DNA of 64,000 bases from Blepharisma japonicum (Eukaryota > Ciliophora > Heterotrichea > Heterotrichida > Blepharismidae): NCBI GenBank assembly GCA_949751835.1, contig CATKHK010000017.1:478697-542696 (forward strand), written 5' to 3'. Positions 10,605-20,604 of this stretch are shown here, one piece after another; positions within the stretch are counted from its first letter, which is position 1, and each line of letters starts with the position of its first letter. The notes beneath the pieces are model-generated. The model was not told the DNA's origin and searched no databases. It was given only the letters and a program-made list of their open reading frames with translations. Both the position numbers and the translations under genes were made by a program.

Positions 10605-11321
10605 TTAATTTTTTATTTGATTAAGACTTCTTGTGTATTTTGCTACAATTTTGTTTCGCTCCTTGAAACAGTTCACTGATGCATATAGGATTAAAAGTAA
10701 AATAATCAGTAAAAAGGTCATTGTTTTTAGTGTCATTTCTTCACAGAATCTATTGATAAGTTCTCCAAATAGCTCTGCACCAACGTGAAGGACAATCACG
10801 TCATTCTCTGGGTTCTTTGAGATACATTTTTCCCTTGCTAAGCAGTACTCCTCTGCAACAGGGATTCTTTTTTCTGGCTGGCAATCATTTTCGTAGTATT
10901 CCTTGATGCATTGCTGCACATCAATATCCATTTCTCTTGATTTTATCTTTATTTTTCTTTGAATATCAGAATATGTGTAGTAAATTATTACCCCAAATAT
11001 GCTAAACATTAAAAATAAACTGAGAAATCGGGTGTTTTGGGCTGGAGGCTTAAGAGAATTGATAGGAGGCTTAGTAGTGTTATAGGGGGGTTGAGAAACT
11101 TCTGAAGATTGGGGGAAGGTTATTTGATACTCATTAGCAATTTTCTGGAGCCTTTCCTTAGATGGAGAGTGTTTGATGACTTTTTTAGGACTAATCTGAG
11201 ATTTTTGGGACTTAGACCCAGAAAAGGCGGCAATATTATAGTGCAAGCTTGGTATATCAAGCTGAATACCATGAACCGGAATTGTTACATCATTTGTGTC
11301 TAAGTCTTCATAAGTTTCCAT
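10605..11321 (-). CDS. Brl1/Brr6-like nuclear envelope protein
   Basis: The 238-aa protein has a disordered Ser/Pro/Lys N-terminus, a first membrane span at about 102-118 (LSLFLMFSIFGVIIYYTY), a luminal loop with four Cys (CIKEYY, NDCQPEKRIP, EYCLAREKCI), an amphipathic stretch (AELFGELINRFCEE), and a second span at about 200-217. This is the Brr6-like C-C domain. Brl1, Brr6 and Brr6-like proteins help fuse inner and outer nuclear membranes during nuclear pore complex assembly, and are mainly known from organisms with closed mitosis, which includes ciliates. The cysteines probably form two disulfides that hold the luminal helix. Confidence in the family is high. Confidence 0.85.
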   Translation of the reverse strand: METYEDLDTNDVTIPVHGIQLDIPSLHYNIAAFSGSKSQKSQISPKKVIKHSPSKERLQKIANEYQITFPQSSEVSQPPYNTTKPPINSLKPPAQNTRFLSLFLMFSIFGVIIYYTYSDIQRKIKIKSREMDIDVQQCIKEYYENDCQPEKRIPVAEEYCLAREKCISKNPENDVIVLHVGAELFGELINRFCEEMTLKTMTFLLIILLLILYASVNCFKERNKIVAKYTRSLNQIKN

Positions 11322-11376
11322 TATTTATATTAATGCATAATCTTTGTTTAATGAATTTCTTAATTATTGTATCCTA

Positions 11377-11805
11377 TTAATATCTGTGCTTCGTTGAATA
11401 ATCTTTTGGTGAAATCGCTAACCCTTTTCCCTTAGTTGCTGCCCTGTATACGTTTTCTAGAATGTCAATCAATTCCTGTTTATCTGTAAGTAAAAAGTTC
11501 AATTTATAATTATTCCCGGTTCCATAGTCCACCATAATCAATTTATTCCTAAAAAAGAACATAATCGAGCAAGGATCATACAGTTCATAAAAGCCATTAA
11601 AATCAGGCACTTCTGTAATATCTACCAAATAAATAACCCCAAAATTCTTTATGTCATAGGCAATTGAATATAGCAGCTCGTCCATCTGCATACAGATATT
11701 ATCATAATCATGCCCAAACCTTACTATAACTACTCTGTTACCTTCACTCAAGATCGCCTGGTCAACTTCCCAGCCATTATGCAAATGCGGCAATAAATAT
11801 GACAT
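11377..11805 (-). CDS. DIM1: DIM1 / TXNL4A, U5 snRNP 15-kDa spliceosomal protein
   Basis: The 142-aa product begins MSYLLPHLHNGWEVDQAIL and keeps VVIVRFGHDYD, YLVDITEVPDFN, CSIMFFFRNKLIMVD and GTGNNYKLN, the hallmarks of DIM1. Length equals that of animal TXNL4A. The fold is thioredoxin-like without the redox CxxC. DIM1 is part of the U5 and U4/U6.U5 snRNPs and is needed for pre-mRNA splicing, here of introns only 15-16 nt long. It starts 24 nt from the divergent EF-hand gene, so both share one short promoter region. Confidence 0.97.
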   Translation of the reverse strand: MSYLLPHLHNGWEVDQAILSEGNRVVIVRFGHDYDNICMQMDELLYSIAYDIKNFGVIYLVDITEVPDFNGFYELYDPCSIMFFFRNKLIMVDYGTGNNYKLNFLLTDKQELIDILENVYRAATKGKGLAISPKDYSTKHRY

Positions 11806-11829
11806 TTTATTGGAAAATTAATTAACGGA
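11806..11829. promoter_or_regulatory. 24-nt divergent intergenic spacer (compact bidirectional promoter)
   Basis: Only 24 AT-rich bases separate the ATG codons of DIM1 (minus) and the EF-hand gene (plus). Promoter elements of both genes must lie here or inside the opposite 5' coding ends. No TATA-like consensus can be assigned. Confidence 0.5.
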
Positions 11830-13401
11830 ATGCTAAGTCCTATAACTGAAGACTTACTAGTAAGTTTATTTCTCTCTATTGCAGAAAGAGAAAAGCAAGC
11901 AGACGCTATAAGGCAAGTTCTAATAGAGCAGCCGAATTTTGATATAAATGTTATTTTTGAGTTTTTGGACCGCAAAAGGAACAGATATATCACCTTTTCT
12001 GACATTAATTTGTTTCTGAGGGACGAAGGACTGAGATTTGAAGAAAAAGAAGCGTATATTTTGCTAAAAGAGTGGGATGTGAAAAATGAGGGAAAATTGG
12101 ATTTCGAGGACTTGAAAAGGTGGATTTTGCCAAGTCGCTATGAAATGAAGAATTATGATGTAGGAAGTGCAAGGATTTCTTATGAAGTAGAATATGCGCT
12201 GGTAAAAGTGTTTGAAAATGAGCTTTTTCATATTAGAGTTAATGAGGAAACAAGGATAAGATTGGCTGAAAAGCAGGATTTTACTTTGATAGATGCGTTT
12301 AGGAGTATTGATGATGATTATTGTGGGTATATTACTCCGCAGAGTTTGGTGAGGTTCTTACAGAGAAATGGAATTAAACAATGTGATGAACTAGTTCATG
12401 GGATATTGCATAGATTGGATAAGGATAATGATGGAAACTTAAACTATGCGGAATTTCTAGATGCGTTAATGCCTAATAATCCTGCCTACCAGCCAAAATT
12501 TTTAGCAAGAAGAATTGATGAGCCATCAAGATCAAGTACTTATTACACTCCAAATAGGCCTAAAAGATCGAATAAATCTCCTCAGAGGAAAAGGCCAAAA
12601 TCAGCACGGCCAAAATCAAGCCAAAAATCCAGCAGATACGAAAGCCCAACAAAATCAAAAAATATAATAACAAGAAATAAGCTTCAGATCTCCAAATCAA
12701 AGCTAAATATCAACAGTCTGCACAAAACTCAGAAAAAAGAACTTGTAGCATTGGCAAATATTTTTCAAAACCACATTATATTTGACAGAGACCTGGAAAA
12801 AATTCGAGATCAGCTTGCCTTAAGACTTGACTTTACAATCCCAGAATTATTTTTTTTATTTTCTCCTGACTCCAGTGGGCACATAAGTGAGCTTGATTTT
12901 GAAAACGGTTTACGCTTATTTAATATCCTCCCACAAGGAAACCAAAATTACTTATTATTTAGACGTTATGATGGAAATGGGGATGGGAAGCTTGACCTTG
13001 AAGATTTCTACTATATTTTTCTGCCAAGGTCTTGCAATTATTCACATTTACTTAAAGAAAGAATGCCTGATCCTAAATTTAAAGGAAGGCTGTCAATAGA
13101 GACCCAGAATTTATTAAGAGAATGCTTCCGAACACTTTTTATCGTTGAAGAATCGCTAGAAGGAATGCGGCAGAAACTCAACTCACGGCCCAATTTCGAC
13201 TCTTCCAGCCTCTATGAAGCTTTAGTATCTGGACAAAGTGACTATATCACAATCCACGAATTCCGCGATGTCCTTCGAAGAAACAACTATTTCCCTACTG
13301 AAAAAGACTTAGACGCCTTATTTTCCTTTTTCGACACAAATCGAGATGGGAAAGTAACCTATATAGAATTTATCCAGGCTTTATCTCCTAAGTTTTCCTA
13401 A
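11830..13401 (+). CDS. Multi-EF-hand calcium-binding protein (523 aa)
   Basis: The uninterrupted frame holds about eight EF-hand units. Three loops are canonical: DKDNDGNLNYAE (near residue 198), DGNGDGKLDLED (near 384) and DTNRDGKVTYIE (near 502). Others are degenerate, for example DRKRNRYITFSD and DVKNEGKLDFED near the N-terminus and one with Cys in the loop. A basic Ser/Pro/Lys linker (about 225-295) separates the two lobes. There is no kinase domain, so it is a calcium sensor or structural protein, perhaps of cortex or cilia. Large EF-hand-only proteins are common in ciliates. The specific family is not recognised. Confidence 0.88.
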   Translation: MLSPITEDLLVSLFLSIAEREKQADAIRQVLIEQPNFDINVIFEFLDRKRNRYITFSDINLFLRDEGLRFEEKEAYILLKEWDVKNEGKLDFEDLKRWILPSRYEMKNYDVGSARISYEVEYALVKVFENELFHIRVNEETRIRLAEKQDFTLIDAFRSIDDDYCGYITPQSLVRFLQRNGIKQCDELVHGILHRLDKDNDGNLNYAEFLDALMPNNPAYQPKFLARRIDEPSRSSTYYTPNRPKRSNKSPQRKRPKSARPKSSQKSSRYESPTKSKNIITRNKLQISKSKLNINSLHKTQKKELVALANIFQNHIIFDRDLEKIRDQLALRLDFTIPELFFLFSPDSSGHISELDFENGLRLFNILPQGNQNYLLFRRYDGNGDGKLDLEDFYYIFLPRSCNYSHLLKERMPDPKFKGRLSIETQNLLRECFRTLFIVEESLEGMRQKLNSRPNFDSSSLYEALVSGQSDYITIHEFRDVLRRNNYFPTEKDLDALFSFFDTNRDGKVTYIEFIQALSPKFS

Positions 13402-13427
13402 TAAATCTATTTAAATGTCATATTTAT

Positions 13428-13904
13428 TTAGTTTTCCGCTAACTTGTACCAGCTGAGAGAGCCGACTTTTTTCAGCGTAATCACGATTTTGTTTTTCCTC
13501 ACTTTGTAGCTTGAATGGGCTGGGCTGATATTGTTGGAAAGCTTCTTCAGCCAGAGCTTTCTGGTCTCAGTGTCTGAGAAAGAATAAGTCAAGTCCACTT
13601 CTTTTGTGTCAAATTTACAGGTCACCAGGTCAGGGTTCACGTCTTCTTCGAATGGAATATAGATGGTGACTTTATCATTTTCGTCGCTCCATGAGTAGTT
13701 TCTGATATTAAAGATGTGAGGCTGCGGGTTGAATTGTTGATCTCTAGCAATCAGCTTTGGAGGGCCTCCTGTGATGATTCCGTCTCCTTCCAGAACTATT
13801 GCGTGGTCTGGGACTTCAGCTTGTCTAGGAGTATGTGCATAGTAATAAGAGTTCTCTCCTTTTCGTCTAATATTTTCTCTTAGAGCGTTTTCACTCTCAA
13901 CCAT
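13428..13904 (-). CDS. CS-domain (p23-like) protein
   Basis: The 158-aa frame starts MVESENALRENIRRKGENSYYYAH and contains a conserved GDGIITGGPPKLI turn. The C-terminal half (about 68-156) is a CS domain: NYSWSDENDKVTIYI, a central LTYSF strand, then KIVITLKK and a SWYKL ending. CS domains are HSP90 co-chaperone modules found in p23, SGT1, NudC and CacyBP. The N-terminal motif differs from all of those I know well, so only the domain is assigned. It is convergent with the EF-hand gene, stop codons 26 nt apart. Confidence 0.78.
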   Translation of the reverse strand: MVESENALRENIRRKGENSYYYAHTPRQAEVPDHAIVLEGDGIITGGPPKLIARDQQFNPQPHIFNIRNYSWSDENDKVTIYIPFEEDVNPDLVTCKFDTKEVDLTYSFSDTETRKLWLKKLSNNISPAHSSYKVRKNKIVITLKKVGSLSWYKLAEN

Positions 13905-13950
13905 TTTAATTATTATCTAGAAAACTCGGTATTTTTTAAATATGCATCTA

Positions 13951-14415
13951 TTATTTTATGCCCTCTTTTTCCAGCTGTTTCTTTACAATTTCCAGTGCAT
14001 TTGGAAAAGCTTCAGGGAAAAACTCTTCCATGGTTTCCCTGATAATCTGTTCCCTCTCCCTTTTCGAGAGTCCTCTAATTGTAGCTCTCTGTTCTTCCTT
14101 CCTAATTCTATTTTGCAGCTCATTAAAGAATTTGACTCTTTTCTTATTAAATTCTTCCTCTTCTGCCGTAGGGACAATCTGTATAAGGTTAGTAAGCTTG
14201 TCTCCCTTCATATCAAAGGCTTCTTCTTGCTTTCTCCTATTCATTTCTTTCGGAGAATAGTATTTCAGTGTCTCTATCAAGTATTTCAAAGAACTAGATA
14301 TTGGTTTGTATGTGTTTCTGCTGAAATCAGACCACTGTGCCTCAGGGATGCCTAGCCATATTATGGAAAACCCCGCAGCAAATCCAAGTGATGATTTTAA
14401 AAGAAATGAGGACAT
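13951..14415 (-). CDS. Unknown protein with N-terminal membrane span (154 aa)
   Basis: The frame runs from ATG 14415-14413 to TAA 13953-13951. Residues 4-24 are hydrophobic (a signal anchor or mitochondrial inner-membrane span), followed by a long charged helical region rich in Arg, Lys and Glu with a conserved-looking LSKREREQI stretch. No catalytic motif. The short N-terminal span plus charged helix is a shape seen in mitochondrial membrane-complex subunits, and the neighbour is a mitochondrial flavoprotein, but this is only suggestive. Confidence 0.7.
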   Translation of the reverse strand: MSSFLLKSSLGFAAGFSIIWLGIPEAQWSDFSRNTYKPISSSLKYLIETLKYYSPKEMNRRKQEEAFDMKGDKLTNLIQIVPTAEEEEFNKKRVKFFNELQNRIRKEEQRATIRGLSKREREQIIRETMEEFFPEAFPNALEIVKKQLEKEGIK

Positions 14416-14470
14416 AATTATATTAAATTAAGGCTTGACTTGATTACATATTGGTGCTATATAGAAATTA

Positions 14471-16138
14471 CTAAAAAGGTCCTCCGTTGCCTTCTGGCAC
14501 TGTCCATTTGATGAACTCTCCTACAGCTTTAATGTCGCAGGTCTTGCAGTGGATACAGTTCTGTGAATTTATTTGAAGCTTGTTATCGATGTACTCATAA
14601 ACACCTGCAGGACAGAAATTCTGCTCAAGGCCTGCATAGTATTTTAAGGATAAATCTGGCTTACCTTCCATTCCTTTCTTGATTGTTAAGTGGCATGGCT
14701 GATTTTCATGGTGGTTTGTGTTAGTTTTGGAGACCTGGGTTAACAAATCAAAGGTAAGCTTCCCGTCTGGCTTTGGGTAATTAATGGGCTCAAAATCTCT
14801 TGCGAATTGAGTAGTGGCAGCATCATTTGGGAAGTTTTTTTTGTCTGTTAGGCCAACTTTGTTACCTCCGAATAAGTTGTAGCTGAGCCAAGCTTGTGCA
14901 GAGCCCCACCAAATATTGTGGGCAAACCCTTCTCTTGTGTTTCTCACCTCATAAAGCTCTTTCCAAATCCACGAATTTCTGTATTTGTGGTAATATTTAA
15001 ATAGCTCTTTTCCTTCAGCTTCTCCTTTTTCAAGGGCTTCATGGACTGTTTCAGCAGCCAGGATTCCTGATTTCATTGCAGTATGTGACCCTTTAATTTT
15101 TGCAGTGTTCATAAATCCAGCAGCACAGCCAAGAAGCATCCCTCCAGGGAATGTAAGCTTTGGAACAGAATAAAATCCACCCTCATTTAGAGCTCTTGCA
15201 CCATATGATAAGCATTCTCCTCCTTCTATATGTTTTCTTATATCTGGATGAGTCTTGTATCTTTGCAATTCTTTAAATGGGACTATATGAGGGTTGTGGT
15301 AATCTAATGCAATAACCAGCCCCACATGGACTAAATCAGGGAGCTGGTGGTACAAAAATCCTCCAGCAGTTGTATATGCATCTGTTGGCCACCCAATTGT
15401 ATGCTGGACATGTCCTGCTTTGAATTGGGCTGGGCTTACCTTCCATACTTCTTTAATTCCAATTCCATAAGTTTGCCTTAAAACTTGTCGTTCTCCGTCA
15501 TTAAAGTTCCTAAGGTCGTATTTCTTGATGATTTCTTCACTCAAGCTTCCTCTGCATCCTTCAGCAAATAAGCTCTGCTTTGCCTTAATTTCTACCCCTG
15601 GCTGGAAATCTTCTCTTGGTTTCCCATCTTTTCCAATCCCAAAATCCCTTGTAATAATCCCTTCCACATGTCCATTATCGCTTAACAATAGTTCATTCGC
15701 AGGAAAGCCAGGATATATCTGCACGCCTAAATCTTCTGCATATTTTCCAAGCCACCTCACAAGCTCACTGAGCGAAATTACATAATTTCCAGTATTATCC
15801 AAAAATTTGGGTACAAAAGCATGTGGAACATCAATGGAATATTTTTCTGTCAGCACACAAAACTTGTCTGTGGTGATCGGAGTTTTGATTGGGGTGTCTA
15901 GTTCTCGCCAGTTAGGAATCAATTCGTCCATTGCTTTTGTTTCAAAACAATTCCCAGAAACAATGTGAGCTCCTACTTCTGAGGCTTTTTCTACAACACA
16001 GACCTCATAGTTTGGGTTTAACTGCTTCAGTTTAATAGCTGCACTTAGTCCTGCAGGTCCTGCACCTATTATGACCGCGTCGCACTCAATTCTTTCTCTA
16101 GCTGCTTGGCTTGCGAATCTCCGAGCTGCTCTCCACAT
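14471..16138 (-). CDS. ETFDH: Electron transfer flavoprotein-ubiquinone oxidoreductase
   Basis: The 555-aa protein starts with an Arg/Ala-rich presequence (MWRAARRFASQAARER), then the FAD dinucleotide-binding motif AVIIGAGPAGLSAA at 21-34. Further family motifs are GAHIVSGNCFE, a FxEGCRGSL turn, HTIGWP, GGFLYH, and GGMLLGCAAGFMN with the KGSHTAMKSG quinone/FAD site. The C-terminus has the 4Fe-4S ligands: CPAGVYEY then NCIHCKTCDI. The enzyme accepts electrons from ETF, reduced by acyl-CoA and amino-acid dehydrogenases, and passes them to ubiquinone on the matrix face of the mitochondrial inner membrane. The length fits the family. The frame is intact and uses no TGA codon. Confidence 0.97.
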   Translation of the reverse strand: MWRAARRFASQAARERIECDAVIIGAGPAGLSAAIKLKQLNPNYEVCVVEKASEVGAHIVSGNCFETKAMDELIPNWRELDTPIKTPITTDKFCVLTEKYSIDVPHAFVPKFLDNTGNYVISLSELVRWLGKYAEDLGVQIYPGFPANELLLSDNGHVEGIITRDFGIGKDGKPREDFQPGVEIKAKQSLFAEGCRGSLSEEIIKKYDLRNFNDGERQVLRQTYGIGIKEVWKVSPAQFKAGHVQHTIGWPTDAYTTAGGFLYHQLPDLVHVGLVIALDYHNPHIVPFKELQRYKTHPDIRKHIEGGECLSYGARALNEGGFYSVPKLTFPGGMLLGCAAGFMNTAKIKGSHTAMKSGILAAETVHEALEKGEAEGKELFKYYHKYRNSWIWKELYEVRNTREGFAHNIWWGSAQAWLSYNLFGGNKVGLTDKKNFPNDAATTQFARDFEPINYPKPDGKLTFDLLTQVSKTNTNHHENQPCHLTIKKGMEGKPDLSLKYYAGLEQNFCPAGVYEYIDNKLQINSQNCIHCKTCDIKAVGEFIKWTVPEGNGGPF

Positions 16139-16154
16139 TTATTAAGAAAATTAT

Positions 16155-19100
16155 TTAAAAATCAATATTAGACCTCCTGAGCTTATCAAAATGAGGCAAA
16201 GAAGGCTTGTTTTCTGGGTCGTAGTCAGTAAATCTAGTCTCATAATGTGAAAATGACAATTCTGGGTCAAAAGTCCTTGAGAGGTATTGGTCTTTTGTCT
16301 CAGTTTTGTCGTGGCTTGAATGGATGTCTTTGCGAGACTCTACGTCAACATAAGCTCTTTCCGTTTCTAAAGAAATTGCATGGCGTCTCCTTTCAATTGT
16401 TTCTATTTCTTTAAGCTCTTCTTCCATATTAAACATTCTTCTTTTGTGGGACTGAATTTGGGAGTCACAGTTATTTAGCTGAGTTCGTAAAGATTCGACC
16501 TCTTTGCGGACTTGGATAGCTTTTTCTTGTTGGCTGGACCTGGCAAGGCTTCTCATTTCTGATTCTGAGCGGAGAAGTTGGTTTTCAATGCGTAGTTTTT
16601 CACGGTTAGAAATTTCTAGCTCACTATGAGTTTTCATTATGTCGAGGAAAATCCTTTGGATGTCTTGAGATGGGACTGCACGTTGGAGTCTTGATAGTAA
16701 GCTTTCTAGTTCTTTTTTTTCTTTTAAGAGAAGGTTGGTTTTTTCTTCAACAGCGCGGATTGAGAAGGAATCACTGTCAGCTGTATTTCTGAACTGACTA
16801 ATTTCAGAAGTTGACAGCTTCAGCTGATCTTTAAGGCGGATATTTTCTTCATATAAGGCTTGATAGTCTTTTTTAAGGCTGTTAAGCTCAACTTGTAGAG
16901 AGCGGATTTTATTGAGATTTGTATCATTTTCATATAAAAATTTGGATTTTTCATCATTTAAAGTTTCAACTTGTTCTCTTAAATTTTGTTCTCTATTTCT
17001 AAGTGCCATTTCGTCAACTGACAAAGCTTCATATTTCTGTTGGGTGCTTCCAAGTTTTTGGGTGGTATAATTAAAGTCATGTTTTGCATCAGAAAGTCTT
17101 CTTATAAGCGCTTCAAGTTCTTCACAAGATAAGTGAAGCCATTCTCCAATAAATTGAACGTCTTCAAGCGAGTTAGCATTCCACTTAATAATCAAATCTT
17201 TGAACTGAGAAGAAACGATAGTCCCATATGCAGAAGTAGCTGCACTGATAGCTCCAAAGTTACTTGTAAAGATTGATATAATTTGGCAACAATTTTTGAT
17301 GCTTTCCTTTATTTTTTCATTTTCTTTGTTATGTGAATCGATAAGCTTTACTTCACTTTTATATCTGCAAAGCTCTTCATAATACTGCTTTTTAGTGAAA
17401 ATCTCTCTTTCTATTTCATCCCGAGTGCTTTTTAGCTGAGATTTTAAAGAATCAATTTCATATAAAGAATTTTGCAGCCTCATATCTCTGTCTCTATAAA
17501 GTTCATTTGTCTGCTGAAGGGAACTATTTAGATTTCCTGTCATATTTTTAATTGACTCATTTTCTGCCTTAAGCAATGCAGTACTTTCTCTTTCCTTTTT
17601 CAATTCAGCTGTGAGTCGCTTTATTTCTCCTTCCATTTCGCTTTTTTCTTGCGAAATTTCGAATAAATGAGAATTCGTCTGATTAAAAGTGTTTTTAAGC
17701 TCAGAAATGCCACTTGTAAGCTGCAGATTTTCAGAGCTAAGCTTTTCAATATCTTCTTGCATTGTAAGGGTTTGTTTTTTAAGCTCATTTGCTTCTTTAG
17801 ATAAAGCAAGTTCACGCTTAAGGACAGACTGATACTCAGTCCAAGATTTTTGCAGCTCTTGTTGAACATTTTCAAGTTGTTTGACAGATTGCCTGATTTC
17901 TGCATCTTTTTGAGAGCTTAATGTATCTTTTAGTTGTTTTTGTTCTTTTTCTTTGAAGATAAGAGTTTCTTCAAGCTCTTGGATCTTCTCATCTCTTGAT
18001 TTTTTAATCTCTTTTAGCTTATTCTCTATGTTGTCTAAATTTTTACGCAGTTTTTTAGCTTCAGATTTTGCCTCATCATGCTCTACTTGCAAAGCATCCA
18101 TTTCTGCTTGTGTTTCTTTCAGGGTGTTATTTAATGTAGCATTATTAGCCTGCAATGATTCGTTAATTTTTGAAATTGACTTTAATTGTTCTTTAGCTGC
18201 AATCAATTCATTTTCATATTGATTTTTAATAGCTGTAACCTCCTTGAATTCTTCGCAGGACACTTTCCAGGCGTTTTCAATTTTTTCTTTGTCATTTTTT
18301 ACTTTTTCCAGCTCATTTTCATATGAATTTCTTTTATCAATCTCAATTTTCAGCTCATTCCCAATTTTTCCTAAATTTTCTTTTATTCCTGCTATTTCTC
18401 GATGGCTATTTTCTATTTCTTCAAGATATTCCTTTTCTTTGTTTGTTAATTGGTCAGCATAATCTAGCAATGCAGCCTTTTCTTCCTCCAATCTCTCGAC
18501 TTCTTCTTCTGCAAACTGTAGAGCATCGGCAGCTTCTTGAAGGTGCTTATCTGAAACTTTTCTTTCATTTTCATATGCCTCACACTGCTTTGACTTTTCC
18601 CTGAGCTGATCCAATATTTGTTGTAGTTTTTCTTCTTGGTTTTCAATTGTAGCGGCTAATTTTGAATTTTCTCTTCTGTTTTTATCACTTTTTAATTTTG
18701 ACTGAGCGAATTCAGCGAAATCATCAGTAGTTCCAACATATCCGAGTTCTTCCATTCTTGTTTCCAATGCTTGCTTCAGGACTTCTATATATGTTCTTTG
18801 CTCTTCAGAGGTCAGCATTTCAGCCCTCAAAGACTCTTCCAACGCATTTTTCTCTTTTATTGTATCATGATGCTGATAATAAATTGCAGAATAAAGCTCT
18901 TGCAGCTGGTTGAGCGTCAATTGTGTGCTTGGAGGGGGAAACGTGTAGTTTTCAGCTAATGGGACTTTAATTTGTTGCTGAGCCAATTGCTGCTCTAATT
19001 TTGCAATCTTTTGTTTGGCCAGGTGTAGATCTTGGGAGCTTTGAGAATTTAAATTTGTTCCTAGATGTTCAGGCTTAAGTGGAATAGGATGCCCTGGGCT

Positions 19101-19277
19101 CAGTTGTTGGATTCTTTCTTCACAGAGAGCCCGATATTGTTCAAGTCCTCGTAATCTTTGAGCTTGGGATCTCACTTTGTCTCTAAGCTGATTAAGCATG
19201 TCGTTCTCTTCACTTGGAGCATATTCAACGCCATCTGCAGGCTGTTCGTATTGAGAAGGGCGGAAAGATTCTTCCAT
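16155..19277 (-). CDS. Large coiled-coil protein, probable cytoskeletal or basal-body component (1040 aa)
   Basis: An intact frame from ATG 19277-19275 encodes mostly heptad coiled coil. The N-terminus (residues 1-75) is less regular and includes a LSPGHPIPLKPEHLG turn. A non-coiled break lies near residues 650-720 with a Ser/Ala/Tyr-rich stretch, and a C-terminal tail (about 990-1040) is Asp-, Ser- and Pro-rich. No motor, kinase or membrane motif is present. It may belong to centrosomal or ciliary-rootlet type scaffolds; I cannot name the family. It ends 16 nt from the ETFDH start on the same strand. Antisense frames over it are reading artefacts of the Glu/Lys-rich code. Confidence 0.9.
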   Translation of the reverse strand: MEESFRPSQYEQPADGVEYAPSEENDMLNQLRDKVRSQAQRLRGLEQYRALCEERIQQLSPGHPIPLKPEHLGTNLNSQSSQDLHLAKQKIAKLEQQLAQQQIKVPLAENYTFPPPSTQLTLNQLQELYSAIYYQHHDTIKEKNALEESLRAEMLTSEEQRTYIEVLKQALETRMEELGYVGTTDDFAEFAQSKLKSDKNRRENSKLAATIENQEEKLQQILDQLREKSKQCEAYENERKVSDKHLQEAADALQFAEEEVERLEEEKAALLDYADQLTNKEKEYLEEIENSHREIAGIKENLGKIGNELKIEIDKRNSYENELEKVKNDKEKIENAWKVSCEEFKEVTAIKNQYENELIAAKEQLKSISKINESLQANNATLNNTLKETQAEMDALQVEHDEAKSEAKKLRKNLDNIENKLKEIKKSRDEKIQELEETLIFKEKEQKQLKDTLSSQKDAEIRQSVKQLENVQQELQKSWTEYQSVLKRELALSKEANELKKQTLTMQEDIEKLSSENLQLTSGISELKNTFNQTNSHLFEISQEKSEMEGEIKRLTAELKKERESTALLKAENESIKNMTGNLNSSLQQTNELYRDRDMRLQNSLYEIDSLKSQLKSTRDEIEREIFTKKQYYEELCRYKSEVKLIDSHNKENEKIKESIKNCCQIISIFTSNFGAISAATSAYGTIVSSQFKDLIIKWNANSLEDVQFIGEWLHLSCEELEALIRRLSDAKHDFNYTTQKLGSTQQKYEALSVDEMALRNREQNLREQVETLNDEKSKFLYENDTNLNKIRSLQVELNSLKKDYQALYEENIRLKDQLKLSTSEISQFRNTADSDSFSIRAVEEKTNLLLKEKKELESLLSRLQRAVPSQDIQRIFLDIMKTHSELEISNREKLRIENQLLRSESEMRSLARSSQQEKAIQVRKEVESLRTQLNNCDSQIQSHKRRMFNMEEELKEIETIERRRHAISLETERAYVDVESRKDIHSSHDKTETKDQYLSRTFDPELSFSHYETRFTDYDPENKPSLPHFDKLRRSNIDF

Positions 19278-20604
19278 TTAAATAATAAATAGTTTATGAT
19301 TAGCTTAATTTAACGCCTAAGTTCCTTTCTTTTCGATTTCAGCCAATTCCAACTAGTAAAGGAAAAATCTAATTTATAAATTTATGTTAAAAAAAGAAAA
19401 TAAGTTTAATAGAATTAATTATATTATAGATAAAAATATCTATATACAGTAATTTGCTCTCTTTCAAAAAGGCATTTTAATCTTTCAAAAAAACCTTTGT
19501 AATAGTTTTTACTTATTCACAGGATGGGGAACAAGAAGAAATAATAAAAAATATTTGCGATCAGCCTTTTAGTCCATAATCCTCAGCTTCAGGACTGTAT
19601 TCAGATGTGCAAATTAAAGATACCTTTTTGATTATCTTTAAAATTTCGATTTCTAGATATCATAAATTTTTAGATCATTCTCCTCAAAACTCTGGACAAA
19701 AATGCAATTTTTATTTAATCTACATATCATCATCCTCTGACTTTCCTTTGTATTTACTGATCTCCCTCACTCATGCCTGTTCAATGTATTGAATTTAAAC
19801 ATTTTGCATATGGCTGTGCACATTGAATTTCCTAAAGGTATTTAAAGAATTTGTCTTTTATAGATTAAATCACTATTCTTTAAAATCATCATGATTCAAA
19901 TCTATCTTATATCATAAAGCTGTCTGATATCTATATAAGCCTAGAAATTGATTTTAGCGATGATAAACTATTATTCCAATAATATTAAATCTAATTAATT
20001 TTATTAAGCTCATCATTTCTGGGCTCCAGCTATTTATTTAGGAGCTGAAGATTCAGCACGGAAGAACTTTATAACATTTCCTACTATTTTTTATACAATT
20101 TTAAGCTTTCACTTTCAATGTCTCACAGTCATTAATCATAACCCTTTCAATTAAATCCAATCTCTGGGCCTTTAAGTGCACCGATTTAGGAATAAAGCCT
20201 CTTAATGACTCGGGGCTATATTATCCTCAATGCTTTCAAATTCAAATAAATTACTCTCATTTAATTAAATATAAAAGTAAAGAAAAACTGATTAATCAGT
20301 TTTATAATATGAGCTTGCATTGCTCGTATGAGCTGGGCAGATAAATTTATCTAAAAAATCCTATAATATACTTTTATCATTCTAACGTTTTTTGGAAAAC
20401 TTTAAGCTTTCAAGAATTCTTTCAATTGATCTTATATTTTTTAGACCACCATTTTTCCACTTACAAATTACCAAAAATGGCCTAGAATAAACTGCATTTC
20501 TGATATAAGAAAAACTGTTTTGAAAAGAGAAAATATCTTTGCAAACTTCATCCTGGATAATCAAATCTCTTAAAAAAATTATAAAATCTTAATATTACTA
20601 TATA
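19278..20604. other. Intergenic, 1.3 kb, nothing recognised
   Basis: AT-rich DNA with only short frames lacking credible ATG starts or composition. No tRNA cloverleaf or repeat was found by eye. It includes the promoter of the 1040-aa gene at its left end. Confidence 0.5.

Noticed and set aside
17953-18604. Plus frames antisense to the 1040-aa coiled-coil gene
   Set aside because: Same shadow effect; no ATG context or domain, and they overlap a fully open minus frame.
20382-20564. 60-codon minus frame downstream of the 91-aa gene
   Set aside because: No ATG; no GT...AG pair of 15-16 nt joins it to the neighbouring gene. Possibly chance.
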